Below are positions 49,953 to 59,663 of a DNA stretch of 64,000 nt, piece after piece (position 1 is the stretch's first letter; every line of letters begins with the position of its first letter). This DNA comes from Photobacterium phosphoreum. Its GTDB lineage: Bacteria > Pseudomonadota > Gammaproteobacteria > Enterobacterales > Vibrionaceae. The position numbers were made by a program, and so were the translations under genes. The stretch spans positions 2,504,074 through 2,568,073 of the forward strand of contig NZ_MSCQ01000001.1 of assembly GCF_002954725.1 (NCBI RefSeq), written 5' to 3'. Under the pieces are notes generated by a model. The model saw nothing but the letters and a program-made list of their open reading frames with translations. It did not search any database and was not told the origin of the DNA.

Positions 49953-52367
49953 CTATAGCATCGTCGCTAAGCGGTTAATGTCTGATATTAGCGCCCCCGC
50001 AGTAACATCTCGACCAGCACCAGGACCTCGAATTACCAGTGGATTTTCACGATACCATTGGCTTTCAATCGCAAAAATATTATCACACGGCAATAAATTC
50101 GCTAATGCATGCTCACAGGGCAATGCTTCCAGTCCCACCGATGCCTTACCATGACGATCTAAGCGCGCCACATAACGTAATACTTTATCTTCCCCGACTG
50201 CACGCGCTAACTTTTCAGCCAAGGATAGATCGAGCTCTGCGGTCTGTTCAAAAAAGTCATCAACACTTAAAGACTGCAAGCTTGGCGGCACTAATGACTC
50301 CACCTGTACCTGCTGCGGTTCAATCTCAAACCCAGATTCACGCGCGAGAATGATCAGCTTACGCATCACATCACTACCATCAAGATCGTGGCGAGGATCA
50401 GGCTCCGTTAACCCTTGCTGCCATGCTTGCTCTAGTAACTCAGAAAATTGTTGGCTACCATCAAACTGCTGAAATAACCACGATAAAGTACCAGAAAAAA
50501 TCCCCGAGATAGCTAAAATACAATCACCACTTTCACGTAGATCGCGGACAGTGTGGTTGATTGGTAAACCTGCGCCAACAGTGGCGTTATATAACCAATA
50601 TCGACTACTTTTGGCAAAGGCATCGACCACTGTTTGATAGTCTATTGTCGCCGCAGAGCCTGCAATTTTATTGGCTGAGATCAGATGCAATCCACTTGCC
50701 GCAATATGAGGATATAACGCTGCCAGCTGATGACTTGCAGTAACATCAACCACCACCACATCATCATAATCAACCCCTGCAAGTTGCGATAATAACTGCG
50801 GCAATTGATAATCTACCGCATGGGACTGAAACTGTTCTAGTGCAGTTTGAGGCTCAATACCCTGACTATCAAGCCAGCACTGTTGTTGCCCAACAATACC
50901 AATTAAATTAAAACGCATTCCATGTCGTAGCTCTAGCGCCGCTTTTTCACGACTAAACAGACTCAACCAATGACTGCCAATGTTGCCTTTGCCACACAAC
51001 ACAATCCCAACACTTTTTTGCGCTTGAAATAACGCTTGATGGATATCATTCACTAGCGCTTCGGTGTCAACATCACGTAATACCGCCACTAAACTTAGAC
51101 CAGAATCAGACTCCGTCATAAATTCTACCGGCAATCCTTTTAATTGCTGGTAAAAGCCGTGACAATGATTAGGATTATTCAACACTCCCGCCCCGACAGC
51201 AGCCACCATCGAAAAACCTTCACGTAGGCGCAATTCAGCCGCAACGCCACTGTCTTGCAATAGATTGAGGACACTGTTAACCACTTCTTGGGTATAAGCT
51301 AAAACAATCTGTCGTTTACCTTGATCGACGGTTTGAGCCAATGGCTGTAATTGAGCACGGTCTAATAACTGCTGCACATCATGTTGGATCTGTGCCAACA
51401 CCATTCCTTGCGGCACACCAAGTTCAATTAAACACACATCATTTAATGACGAAATAATTTTAGCACCACGGCCTGATGCCAATACCCGCTCAACCCGAGT
51501 CGAACCTAATTCAGGCTGATGGCTACAACGTAAAGTGAGATCAATCGTACTTTGGGCGACAGGTTGTAGCGTACGGCTATGCAATACTGGCGCGGCAAGG
51601 CGAGCCAGTTCATTGGCTTCATCTAAGCGTAATAAAGGTAATAAACATGCCGTGGTTACTTTACGAGGATCAGCGCTATACACGCCAGCAACATCACTCC
51701 AAATCGTCACCCGTTCAACTGCAGCTAAAGCACCGATCATCGTGGCAGAATAATCAGAACCATTACGCCCAAGTAACACCGTTTTTTGGTGCTGATTGGC
51801 AGCCATAAAACCGGTGATCACTAGTCGTTGTTGCGGGTACTGAACCAATAATTGCTGCAATAGCGGTTGCGATAACGTCTTATTAATTTCAGGTTGAACA
51901 GCATGCTCTGCACGTAAGAATAATCGCGAATCAATGGCCACTGCGGCTAAATGATGTTGATTAAGTAACGCGGCTAATAAGCGTGCTGACCATAATTCCC
52001 CATGCCCTAAAACCGCATTTTTGACCTCGACTGTTAAGGGCTGCTCGCCCCACTTCGCAATTGAGGCTAATTCAGCATATAACGGTTGTAGTAATAATTC
52101 GGCTTGAGCTGGATCTAACAATTCACAGATCAATTGCTGCTGAAAGGTACGAATGGATAATAACGTGGCATGAGCTAAGCGGCCATCAGTGATCAATTGC
52201 TCCAGCCATAACAATAATTGGTTGGTGGTTTTACCTGCGGCAGAGACCACCACTAAATCATTACAGTCAGAATACGATCCTAAAATATCAGCCACTCGCT
52301 GATAGCACTGTGAATCAGCAAGGCTACTACCACCAAATTTATGTAGCTGGCGCAGATTTTTTGTCAT
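49953..52367 (-). CDS. metL: Bifunctional aspartokinase II/homoserine dehydrogenase II
   Basis: MetL catalyses aspartate phosphorylation and homoserine formation, feeding methionine synthesis. The 804 residues begin MTKNLRQLHKFGGSSLADSQ; KFGGSSL marks the kinase, with LLGRNGSDYSATMIGALA near 210. The homoserine dehydrogenase half starts near 455 (VGIVLCGKGNIGSHW) and has SANKIAGSA and GAGLPINHTVRDL. ATG at 52367 shares one base with the metB stop (TAATG) and has AGGAGG 7 bp before it; the GTG at 52373 is too close to that site. The operon is metBL. Confidence 0.95.
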   Translation of the reverse strand: MTKNLRQLHKFGGSSLADSQCYQRVADILGSYSDCNDLVVVSAAGKTTNQLLLWLEQLITDGRLAHATLLSIRTFQQQLICELLDPAQAELLLQPLYAELASIAKWGEQPLTVEVKNAVLGHGELWSARLLAALLNQHHLAAVAIDSRLFLRAEHAVQPEINKTLSQPLLQQLLVQYPQQRLVITGFMAANQHQKTVLLGRNGSDYSATMIGALAAVERVTIWSDVAGVYSADPRKVTTACLLPLLRLDEANELARLAAPVLHSRTLQPVAQSTIDLTLRCSHQPELGSTRVERVLASGRGAKIISSLNDVCLIELGVPQGMVLAQIQHDVQQLLDRAQLQPLAQTVDQGKRQIVLAYTQEVVNSVLNLLQDSGVAAELRLREGFSMVAAVGAGVLNNPNHCHGFYQQLKGLPVEFMTESDSGLSLVAVLRDVDTEALVNDIHQALFQAQKSVGIVLCGKGNIGSHWLSLFSREKAALELRHGMRFNLIGIVGQQQCWLDSQGIEPQTALEQFQSHAVDYQLPQLLSQLAGVDYDDVVVVDVTASHQLAALYPHIAASGLHLISANKIAGSAATIDYQTVVDAFAKSSRYWLYNATVGAGLPINHTVRDLRESGDCILAISGIFSGTLSWLFQQFDGSQQFSELLEQAWQQGLTEPDPRHDLDGSDVMRKLIILARESGFEIEPQQVQVESLVPPSLQSLSVDDFFEQTAELDLSLAEKLARAVGEDKVLRYVARLDRHGKASVGLEALPCEHALANLLPCDNIFAIESQWYRENPLVIRGPGAGRDVTAGALISDINRLATML

Positions 52368-53533
52368 TAACACGCCTCCTGTGCAACCGCAAATGCTTGA
52401 GTGAGATCAGCAATTAAATCACGAGGATCTTCCAAACCAACCGATAACCGTAATAAAGCAGTTGAAATCCCCGCTGCGCGTTGTGCTTCATCGGTCATCG
52501 CTCGATGGGTCATTGAAGCCGGATGAGCAATTAAACTCTCGGTACCGCCTAATGATTCTGCCAACGAAAACAATTGCAACGTTTTAACAAACAGTTCCAA
52601 TTGCTGATAACTGCCGTTAAATTCAAAACTCATCATCGAGCCAAAACCACGTTGCTGACGCTTGGCAATCTCATGTCCCGGATGGGTCGGTAAACTTGGG
52701 TGATAAATAGTGCCAACTAAGGGTTGTTGCTGTAAATAAGCCAGTACTGCCGCACCATTTTCTTCATGCATTCTCATACGAGGCGCCAGTGTACGTAGAC
52801 CACGCAAAGTTAAATACGCATCAAAAGGTGCCCCTGTCGCCCCAATACAGTTCGCCCACCAGCTTAAATTTTCAGCCGCAGATTGCTCCTTCGCAATTAA
52901 AACACCACCGACGACATCAGAATGACCATTAATGTATTTAGTGGTGGAATGCACTACAAAATCAGCGCCAAGCGATAACGGCTGTTGTAATAATGGCGAT
53001 AGAAAAGTGTTATCAACCGCAACTTGGCAGCCAACAGCCTGTGCTTGCTGGCTAATTGCAGCAATATCAATCACTCGCACTAACGGGTTCGAAGGCGTTT
53101 CAAGCCAGAGTAAGGTCGGTTTTTGTGCTAAAGCGGTTGCCAACGCATCGGGATCAGATTGGTCAATAAACAGGACTTTAAAATCGCCTTTTTGAGCACG
53201 AGTATTAAATAATCGATAACTTCCGCCATAACAATCATGCGGTGCAATCAGCAGATCATTCGGCCCCAGTAACGCTGAGACTAATAAATTCATTGCCGAG
53301 GTGCCACAACTGGTCACCACCCCACCAGCGCCACCTTCCATATCACTCAAAGCATCAGCCAATGTATTACGAGTTGGGTTGCCTGAGCGGGAATAATCGT
53401 ATTGCGGTAATTCACCTAACGCGGGAAAACTGTAGGTCGAGGTTAAATAGATGGGTGGAACAACAGCGTTGTATTGTGAGTCAACATCAATACCGGTACG
53501 GACTGCAATGGTTGCAAGTTGCTTGTCACTCAT
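52367..53533 (-). CDS. metB: Cystathionine gamma-synthase
   Basis: MetB condenses O-succinylhomoserine with cysteine. The 388 residues start MSDKQLATIAVRTGIDVDSQ. The PLP lysine is in VVHSTTKYINGHSDVVGGVL near residue 198, with the phosphate loop segment YDYSRSGNPTRNTLADAL. ATG at 53533 has AAGGAACG upstream; the extension to 53608 crosses the Met boxes and is not coding. It is coupled to metL and divergent from metJ. Confidence 0.96.
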   Translation of the reverse strand: MSDKQLATIAVRTGIDVDSQYNAVVPPIYLTSTYSFPALGELPQYDYSRSGNPTRNTLADALSDMEGGAGGVVTSCGTSAMNLLVSALLGPNDLLIAPHDCYGGSYRLFNTRAQKGDFKVLFIDQSDPDALATALAQKPTLLWLETPSNPLVRVIDIAAISQQAQAVGCQVAVDNTFLSPLLQQPLSLGADFVVHSTTKYINGHSDVVGGVLIAKEQSAAENLSWWANCIGATGAPFDAYLTLRGLRTLAPRMRMHEENGAAVLAYLQQQPLVGTIYHPSLPTHPGHEIAKRQQRGFGSMMSFEFNGSYQQLELFVKTLQLFSLAESLGGTESLIAHPASMTHRAMTDEAQRAAGISTALLRLSVGLEDPRDLIADLTQAFAVAQEAC

Positions 53534-53612
53534 AATAACGTTCCTTGTTATAAGGGGGTGAGCCCTGAAAGTAAATAATGGTCGCTGTGATAACCTTAAC
53601 CACACCAAAACA

Positions 53613-53644
53613 AGACGTCAACACTTCTAGACGTCTACATCTCT
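53613..53644. promoter_or_regulatory. Four tandem Met boxes (MetJ operator)
   Basis: Consecutive 8-bp units at 53613 (AGACGTCA), 53621 (ACACTTCT), 53629 (AGACGTCT, perfect) and 53637 (ACATCTCT). Matches to AGACGTCT are 7, 6, 8 and 5 of 8. The array lies between divergent metB and metJ, 80 bp before the metB start, so MetJ with S-adenosylmethionine can repress metBL and perhaps itself. Confidence 0.92.
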
Positions 53645-53839
53645 TTGCTTATAGCAGTAAATCCCGCTAAAATTCAGTTATTGAAAAAAATAGTCGTGAT
53701 CTAACAACGGTTGTATACCGCGATAGAGGACAAACTAACAATGTTCACGTAATATCGCCGCCTATCATGACTATGTACTAACAACCGTCATCGCGACATT
53801 GTTATCATCATTAATTAAACATCGCTGAGAAGGTAAAAC

Positions 53840-54157
53840 ATGGCAAAGTGGAATGGCGAATATATTAGCCCTTATGCAGAACACGGTAAGAAAAATGAAC
53901 AAGTAAAAAAAATTACAGTGTCTATTCCATTAAAGGTTCTCAAGATTCTTACTGATGAACGTACTCGTCGTCAGGTCAATAACCTGCGCCACGCTACCAA
54001 CAGTGAACTATTATGTGAAGCTTTCTTGCATGCCTATACAGGCCAACCGCTACCCACTGATGATGATATTCGTAAAGATCACCCCGACGATCTCCCTGCA
54101 GAAGCAAAAGCATTGATGGAAGCGATGGGCATCAGTTACGAAGACATTAATGAATAA
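53840..54157 (+). CDS. metJ: Methionine repressor MetJ
   Basis: MetJ is a ribbon-helix-helix repressor that binds Met boxes with S-adenosylmethionine as corepressor. The 105 residues equal the E. coli length. The DNA-contacting strand is [20 protein letters not shown] and the SAM-binding helices follow ([18 protein letters not shown]). GAGAAGGT precedes ATG 53840. It is divergent from metB across the tandem Met boxes. Confidence 0.97.
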   Translation: MAKWNGEYISPYAEHGKKNEQVKKITVSIPLKVLKILTDERTRRQVNNLRHATNSELLCEAFLHAYTGQPLPTDDDIRKDHPDDLPAEAKALMEAMGISYEDINE

Positions 54158-54176
54158 TACGTATATCAGATAACAA

Positions 54177-54204
54177 AAAACCAGCTTTTATGCTGGTTTT
54201 TTTT
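54177..54204 (+). terminator. Terminator after metJ
   Basis: Stem CCAGC / GCTGG (54181-54185, 54192-54196) extended by A-T pairs on both sides, with eight T following. Confidence 0.85.
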
Positions 54205-54225
54205 CATCTATCAAATTTATGTCAT

Positions 54226-54250
54226 AAAAAAAGGGATGCTTGCGCATCCC
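54226..54250 (-). terminator. Terminator after rpmE
   Basis: Stem GGGATGC / GCATCCC (54233-54239, 54244-54250), 4-base loop. On the minus strand seven T follow (54232-54226). Confidence 0.9.
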
Positions 54251-54277
54251 TCTTCTTTAAATTCAATGGGCAAGTAA

Positions 54278-54490
54278 TTACTTGCTACCAAGCGCACCAA
54301 AACGCTTGTTGAATTTGTCCACACGACCGCCTGAGCTAACTTGACGTTGCTTACCAGTGTAGAATGGGTGACACTTATCGCATACATCAAGGTTGATGTC
54401 TTTGCTCATAGTAGAGTTAAATACGAAAGTGTTGCCGCAAGAACAACGTGCGTTTACTGCTTTATATTCTGGGTGGATACCTTGTTTCAT
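54278..54490 (-). CDS. rpmE: 50S ribosomal protein L31 (zinc-binding form)
   Basis: L31 bridges the central protuberance of the 50S to the 30S head. The 70-residue protein begins [20 protein letters not shown]. Four cysteines, C16, C18, C37 and C40 (CSC and CDKC), mark the zinc-binding C-plus form rather than the zinc-independent YkgM-type paralogue. It lies alone, convergent with metJ and divergent from priA. Confidence 0.96.
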   Translation of the reverse strand: MKQGIHPEYKAVNARCSCGNTFVFNSTMSKDINLDVCDKCHPFYTGKQRQVSSGGRVDKFNKRFGALGSK

Positions 54491-54756
54491 GGGGAAACCT
54501 CAAGTTAAGGCCGTGTCGCTCTCCCGATCCAAAGCCGGGCACCACACGTGGTTAATAAAATAGTCTGTCGTAAATTTACAACAAATCAGGCGGCGTATAG
54601 TAATCAATCATCCTCAATAGATCAACTCAGACGCTGTTTTTTATCGCTCTTTTATTCTCAACTGAAACAGTAAATAATAATCGTCAAATAGCAGCACTTA
54701 TTCCAGATCATTCGATCTGTTACTATTTAGTACAAGCTCAATGAAAGCGATAAAAT

Positions 54757-56958
54757 ATGACCCACCTAATAGCACGCGTTGCTTTACCTGTCCCATTAGA
54801 CAAAAACTTTGATTATTTAATCAAGCCTAACATGCCTCCGGTTATTGGTGGACGGGTGCTAGTCCCTTTTGGTCGACAGCGATTGGTGGGGATCGTGGTT
54901 GCTATCGGTCATGATTCTGATTTTCCAACCCAACAATTAAAACCGATTCAACAAGTATTGGATAATCAGCCATTATGGCAACCTGCATTATTTGGGCTGT
55001 TAAAATGGGCCAGCAGTTATTATCAATACCCATTAGGTGATGCATTAGCTAATGCGATGCCAGCATTATTACGTAAAGGTCGAGAAGCCTCTGCGGCAAC
55101 ATTAAAGTATTGGCAGCTAACGGATGCTGGACGAGAACAACCCCTTAATGGTTTAAAGCGCGCCCCTAAACAAGCCCAAATTCTTAATTTATTACGCAGT
55201 GGTCCCCTCAGTCACGATAGCCTACTCACTCACGATGTGAGCAGTACAACCTTAAAAGCGGTAATGCAAAAAGGTTGGATCACCGAGCAGCAACAGCAAC
55301 CAAAGCAACTGCAATGGCAACCGCAATTTGCTATCACTGAACAAAAACCACGTTTAAATGAAGAACAAGCCTTGGCCATTGCCACCGTTAACAGTAATCC
55401 TGATTTTGGTTGTTATCTGTTAGATGGTGTAACGGGCTCTGGCAAAACTGAAGTTTATCTGAATCTACTTGAGCCTATTTTAGCCGCGGGTAAACAAGCA
55501 CTGATTTTAGTGCCTGAAATCGGCTTAACCCCGCAAACTATTAATCGCTTTAAACGCCGCTTTAATGTGCCTTTAGAAACCGTACATTCAGGTTTAAACG
55601 ATAGTGAGCGCATGACAGCATGGCTTGCAGGGCGCGATAACCAAGCGGGGATAATTATAGGTACTCGTTCGGCATTATTTACCCCCTTTGCAAATCTAGG
55701 AATTATTATTGTTGATGAAGAGCATGATGCCTCTTATAAACAACAAGATAGCCTGCGTTACCATGCCCGCGATCTGGCGGTTATGCGAGCCAATAAAGAA
55801 AACATTCCGATAGTGTTAGGCTCTGCTACTCCAGCACTTGAGACGTTACATAACGCTCAAGCAGGTAAATACCATTACTTAACCCTTTCAAAACGAGCCG
55901 GTAATGCTAGTGCTGCACGTCACGGAGTGATTGATGTTAAAGGCTTGTATTTAAACGCTGGTTTATCTGCTCCACTGATTGCCGAGATGCGTAAACACCT
56001 CAATGCTGGCAACCAAGTGATGTTGTTTCTTAATCGACGCGGTTTTTCACCGGCGATGATGTGTCATGAGTGCGGCTGGATTGCAGAATGTGACCGTTGT
56101 GATGCTTATTACACGCTGCACCAACAATCAGGTGAATTACGCTGCCATCACTGTGCAACTCAAAGACCAATAATGCACCAATGCCTACAATGTGGATCAA
56201 CGCAATTATCACCAGTGGGTGTCGGTACCGAGCAGCTTGAAGCGCAACTTGCAGAGCTGTTCCCTGAATTTAAAACAGTGCGTATTGACCGTGATAGCAC
56301 CCGCCGTAAAGGCGCATTAGAAAACTATTTAGAAGCAATTAAAAACAATGAATATCAAATTTTAATCGGTACTCAAATGCTCGCCAAAGGGCATCACTTC
56401 CCTAATGTGACCTTAGTGGCTCTGATTGATGTTGATAGTGCATTATTCAGTAATGATTTCCGTGCTTCAGAACGATTGGCACAACTGTTTATTCAAGTTG
56501 CAGGCCGAGCAGGACGTGCCAGTAAACCCGGCTCAGTGTTATTACAAACCCATCATCCTGAACATCAACTGTTACAATCACTGCTACATAAAGGTTATGG
56601 TGTCTTCTCTAAAGCAGCATTAACAGAACGTCGCCAAGCATTATTACCACCGTTTACCCATTTGGTATTATTACGCGCTGAAGCCAATGACAGTGATTTA
56701 GTGTGTCAGTTCTTACAACAAATTCGGGCTATTTTTGAAGCCAGTCCAGTTTACGATCAGGATTGTTGTGTCTTAGGCCCTAACCCTGCGCCCCTTGCTC
56801 GACGTGCAGGACGGTTTCGATGGCAATTAATTTTACAAATACCCAACCGTAATAAGCTGCAACAAATGCTAAGTATTGCCAAGCCAGCGATCCAGTTATT
56901 GCCGCTCGCTAAAAAAATCAGGTGGTCAATTGATGTTGAACCGCAAGATTTAACTTAA
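54757..56958 (+). CDS. priA: Primosomal replication restart helicase PriA
   Basis: PriA recognises abandoned replication forks and reloads DnaB through PriB/DnaT. The 733 residues (732 in E. coli) include an N-terminal DNA-binding domain (1-110), Walker A DGVTGSGKTEVYLNL near 227, the helicase box DEEHD near 325, and a zinc domain with CHECGW, CDRCD, CHHC and CLQCG (about 433-487). The C-terminal helicase motif QVAGRAGRA is near 583. ATG at 54757 has a weak ribosome site. It is divergent from rpmE. Confidence 0.96.
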   Translation: MTHLIARVALPVPLDKNFDYLIKPNMPPVIGGRVLVPFGRQRLVGIVVAIGHDSDFPTQQLKPIQQVLDNQPLWQPALFGLLKWASSYYQYPLGDALANAMPALLRKGREASAATLKYWQLTDAGREQPLNGLKRAPKQAQILNLLRSGPLSHDSLLTHDVSSTTLKAVMQKGWITEQQQQPKQLQWQPQFAITEQKPRLNEEQALAIATVNSNPDFGCYLLDGVTGSGKTEVYLNLLEPILAAGKQALILVPEIGLTPQTINRFKRRFNVPLETVHSGLNDSERMTAWLAGRDNQAGIIIGTRSALFTPFANLGIIIVDEEHDASYKQQDSLRYHARDLAVMRANKENIPIVLGSATPALETLHNAQAGKYHYLTLSKRAGNASAARHGVIDVKGLYLNAGLSAPLIAEMRKHLNAGNQVMLFLNRRGFSPAMMCHECGWIAECDRCDAYYTLHQQSGELRCHHCATQRPIMHQCLQCGSTQLSPVGVGTEQLEAQLAELFPEFKTVRIDRDSTRRKGALENYLEAIKNNEYQILIGTQMLAKGHHFPNVTLVALIDVDSALFSNDFRASERLAQLFIQVAGRAGRASKPGSVLLQTHHPEHQLLQSLLHKGYGVFSKAALTERRQALLPPFTHLVLLRAEANDSDLVCQFLQQIRAIFEASPVYDQDCCVLGPNPAPLARRAGRFRWQLILQIPNRNKLQQMLSIAKPAIQLLPLAKKIRWSIDVEPQDLT

Positions 56959-56967
56959 ACTACACAA

Positions 56968-56983
56968 TGCGATGCAGTTCACA
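56968..56983 (+). promoter_or_regulatory. CRP-like site upstream of cytR
   Basis: TGCGATGCAGTTCACA matches TGTGA-N6-TCACA at 9 of 10 positions. It lies 178 bp before the cytR start. In E. coli CRP and CytR act together, so a CRP site here fits. Confidence 0.6.
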
Positions 56984-57160
56984 TAGCGAATGTAATTTAT
57001 GCTATTGAAAGCAAGTTTCAGCTTATGCATCCATTCTACAATATGCTTATGAATTGACTTTTTTCAGTCGGTTACGATTAGCTGGTGAACACATCTAAAC
57101 ATATTTTTTGTTTCAGACAACCAGCTGCACACTAAAGATATAGCAAAAGAGGAAAGCACT

Positions 57161-58165
57161 ATGGCGACAATGAAGGACGTTGCCCAGCTAGCCGGGGTAT
57201 CAACTGCGACGGTTTCGCGCGCACTAATGAACCCGGAAAAAGTATCGGCATCAACAAGGAAAAAAGTTGAGCAAGCCGTAATGGAAGCTGGATATTCACC
57301 AAACTCACTGGCACGTAACCTACGCCGCAATGAATCAAAAACCATCGTAACTATTGTTCCGGATATCTGTGATCCTTATTTCACTGAAATTATTCGTGGC
57401 ATTGAAGAAGCGGCGATGGAAAATGGTTATTTAGTGTTACTCGGTGACAGCGGCCAACAACAACGTCGGGAAAACTCCTTTGCGAATTTAGTGTTTACTA
57501 AGCAAGCTGATGGCATGTTGTTATTAGGTAATAATTTACCGTTTGACGTCAGTAAACCAGAACAAAAGAATCTACCACCGCTAGTGATGGCGTGTGAATA
57601 TGCACCAGAACTTGAATTACCAACGGTACATATTGATAACTTAACCGCTGCCTTTGATGCGGTTAATTATCTCACTCAAATGGGTCATAAACGTATTGCT
57701 CAAATTACGGGTCCAGATAAAGCAGCCCTGTCGCAGTTCCGCCAACAAGGCTATCAACAAGCACTGCGTCGAGCAGGTATTACTCTAAACCCAGCTTATA
57801 CCATTAAAGGTGATTTCAGCTTTGCCGCGGGCGCGCGTGCTATAACAGCACTACTTGCATTACCTGAACCACCAACGGCCTTATTTTGTCATTCTGATGT
57901 GATGGCCATCGGTGCTATGCAACAAGCTAAACGTCTTGGTTTACGGGTACCGCACGATATTTCTATTGTCGGTTTTGATGATATTCAATTTGCAGAATAT
58001 TGCGATCCACCATTAACGACGGTATCACAGCCTCGTTATGAAATCGGTCGCCAAGCAATGCAAATGCTACTTGAATTACTTAAAGGTAAAGATGTTCAGG
58101 CAGGCTCGCGATTATTGGATGCAAAACTGGTCATTCGTGAAAGTGCTGCGCCACCAAGTCGCTAA
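57161..58165 (+). CDS. cytR: LacI-family regulator CytR
   Basis: CytR represses nucleoside uptake and catabolism genes with CRP, is relieved by cytidine, and is a positive regulator of competence in vibrios. The 334 residues begin MATMKDVAQLAGVSTATVSR (LacI helix-turn-helix), then the hinge NSLARNLRRNESKTIV and a periplasmic-binding-protein-like ligand domain (DICDPYFTEIIRGIEEAAME, VGFDDIQFAEYCDPPLTTV). The priA-cytR-ftsN order is that of E. coli. GAGGAAAG precedes ATG 57161. Confidence 0.93.
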   Translation: MATMKDVAQLAGVSTATVSRALMNPEKVSASTRKKVEQAVMEAGYSPNSLARNLRRNESKTIVTIVPDICDPYFTEIIRGIEEAAMENGYLVLLGDSGQQQRRENSFANLVFTKQADGMLLLGNNLPFDVSKPEQKNLPPLVMACEYAPELELPTVHIDNLTAAFDAVNYLTQMGHKRIAQITGPDKAALSQFRQQGYQQALRRAGITLNPAYTIKGDFSFAAGARAITALLALPEPPTALFCHSDVMAIGAMQQAKRLGLRVPHDISIVGFDDIQFAEYCDPPLTTVSQPRYEIGRQAMQMLLELLKGKDVQAGSRLLDAKLVIRESAAPPSR

Positions 58166-58335
58166 TTGATATTTGCCCCATATTTGACGTGTTACCGTAC
58201 GAAGATCATAAAACTGATCATCATTGTTGTAATATGGGGTTAATTATCAACGAAACCGCGATAATCACTGGTCAGGATCAATCCAACTTTGTAACATAGC
58301 GTTCTGTCTATCTTCCCAACTAATTTGTCGATATT

Positions 58336-58938
58336 GTGGCTACTAAAGATTATGTAAAACGTGGGCGCTCACCGAAACCAGCGCCAATAAAGGCAAAAGC
58401 CAGCCCTAGAAAAGGCAAAAAAGCACCAACAACAGGTTTTCCAACCTCGTGGGCAGCATTGGCTGTTATATTGGTGTGCGGACTGATTGCGAGTTTATTT
58501 TTCCTTTCTGGGACTGACGTGCCAGAAACTGCACCAGTCACTCCTGCAGCCATTGTTGTAAAACCGCAACCGGCTAAAACCAATACCAACGCTTTACCGC
58601 CAAAACCTGAAGAAAAATGGCGTTATATCCAAGAGCTCGAAAATAAAAAAGTGATTGTGCCAGTATTAACCCCCAAACAAGTTATTGCTAAAGATAAGCC
58701 AACTCAACCTTATCTCTTACAATGTGGTGCTTACCATAGCCAAGCTCAAGCCGATGAACGTAAAGCAACCATTGCGTTTCAAGGTTTAAACAGTCAAATA
58801 AAAGTATCAACTAATGATAAAGGAACGTGGTACCGCGTGGTATTGGGTCCTTACAAAGATAAACGCTTAGCGATGGATGATCAGAATAAATTACAACAGC
58901 ACGGCATTAGCCCTTGTGCTATTTGGTTCTGGGAATAA
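58336..58938 (+). CDS. ftsN: Cell division protein FtsN
   Basis: FtsN is a bitopic inner-membrane protein that triggers septal peptidoglycan synthesis. The 200 residues have a basic cytoplasmic tail (MATKDYVKRGRSPKP), one membrane helix (about 38-57), a short periplasmic linker with the essential-helix segment EEKWRYIQELENKKVIVP (about 92-110), and a C-terminal SPOR domain (about 123-198, YLLQCGAYHSQAQADERK). It is shorter than E. coli FtsN (319) because the Gln-rich linker is reduced. The start is GTG 58336 with no clear ribosome site. Confidence 0.93.
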   Translation: MATKDYVKRGRSPKPAPIKAKASPRKGKKAPTTGFPTSWAALAVILVCGLIASLFFLSGTDVPETAPVTPAAIVVKPQPAKTNTNALPPKPEEKWRYIQELENKKVIVPVLTPKQVIAKDKPTQPYLLQCGAYHSQAQADERKATIAFQGLNSQIKVSTNDKGTWYRVVLGPYKDKRLAMDDQNKLQQHGISPCAIWFWE

Positions 58939-58962
58939 TCCTTCCCACGATAGATCACACCT

Positions 58963-58989
58963 AAGGATGTCCCAGTGGCATCCTTTTTT
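58963..58989 (+). terminator. Terminator after ftsN
   Basis: Stem AAGGATG / CATCCTT (58963-58969, 58979-58985), 9-base loop and a six-T run. Confidence 0.88.
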
Positions 58990-59119
58990 ATCACTGTCAT
59001 TACTCCAACCACAGCAAGCTATTGTCACACCACACCTTGAAAACCCACCCTGTTATCCCCAGATCTAATACCATTAACGATGCCGGCTAACGTCGGAGCT
59101 GAATCAAAGAGGGTTTAAC

Positions 59120-59653
59120 GTGACAACTATTGTATCTGTTCGTCGTAACGACAAAGTCGTAATTGCTGGTGATGGTCAAGTGTCACTTGGCAATACCGTA
59201 ATGAAAGGCAACGCTCGCAAAGTTCGTCGTCTCTATAACGATAAAGTACTCGCTGGTTTTGCTGGCGGCACCGCTGATGCCTTTACTTTATTTGAGCGTT
59301 TCGAGCGTAAGTTAGAAATGCACCAAGGGCACTTATTAAAATCTGCCGTTGAGTTAGCCAAAGACTGGCGCACCGATCGTGCGCTACGTAAGCTAGAAGC
59401 ATTATTAGTGGTAGCCGATGAAACAGGTTCATTAATCATTACCGGTAATGGTGATGTAGTGCAGCCTGAACATGATTTAGTTGCTATTGGTTCTGGCGGT
59501 AACTTCGCCCAAGCCGCAGCAATTGCATTATTAGAAAATACCGATCTTAGCGCGCGTGAAATTGCAGAAAAAGCGCTAAATATTGCCGGTGATATTTGTG
59601 TGTTTACCAACCACAATCACACTATTGAAGAACTAGAAACTAAATCTAAGTAA
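59120..59653 (+). CDS. hslV: ATP-dependent protease subunit HslV (ClpQ)
   Basis: HslV is the proteasome-like threonine peptidase of the HslUV complex. The 177-residue protein reads [20 protein letters not shown]; after removal of Met, Thr is the nucleophile. [17 protein letters not shown] near 123 is a conserved block. Start is GTG 59120 with GAGGG upstream. It is 10 bp before hslU. In E. coli the operon is heat-shock controlled; I did not find a sigma-32 promoter here. Confidence 0.97.
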   Translation: MTTIVSVRRNDKVVIAGDGQVSLGNTVMKGNARKVRRLYNDKVLAGFAGGTADAFTLFERFERKLEMHQGHLLKSAVELAKDWRTDRALRKLEALLVVADETGSLIITGNGDVVQPEHDLVAIGSGGNFAQAAAIALLENTDLSAREIAEKALNIAGDICVFTNHNHTIEELETKSK

Positions 59654-59663
59654 GGAAGTTGCA

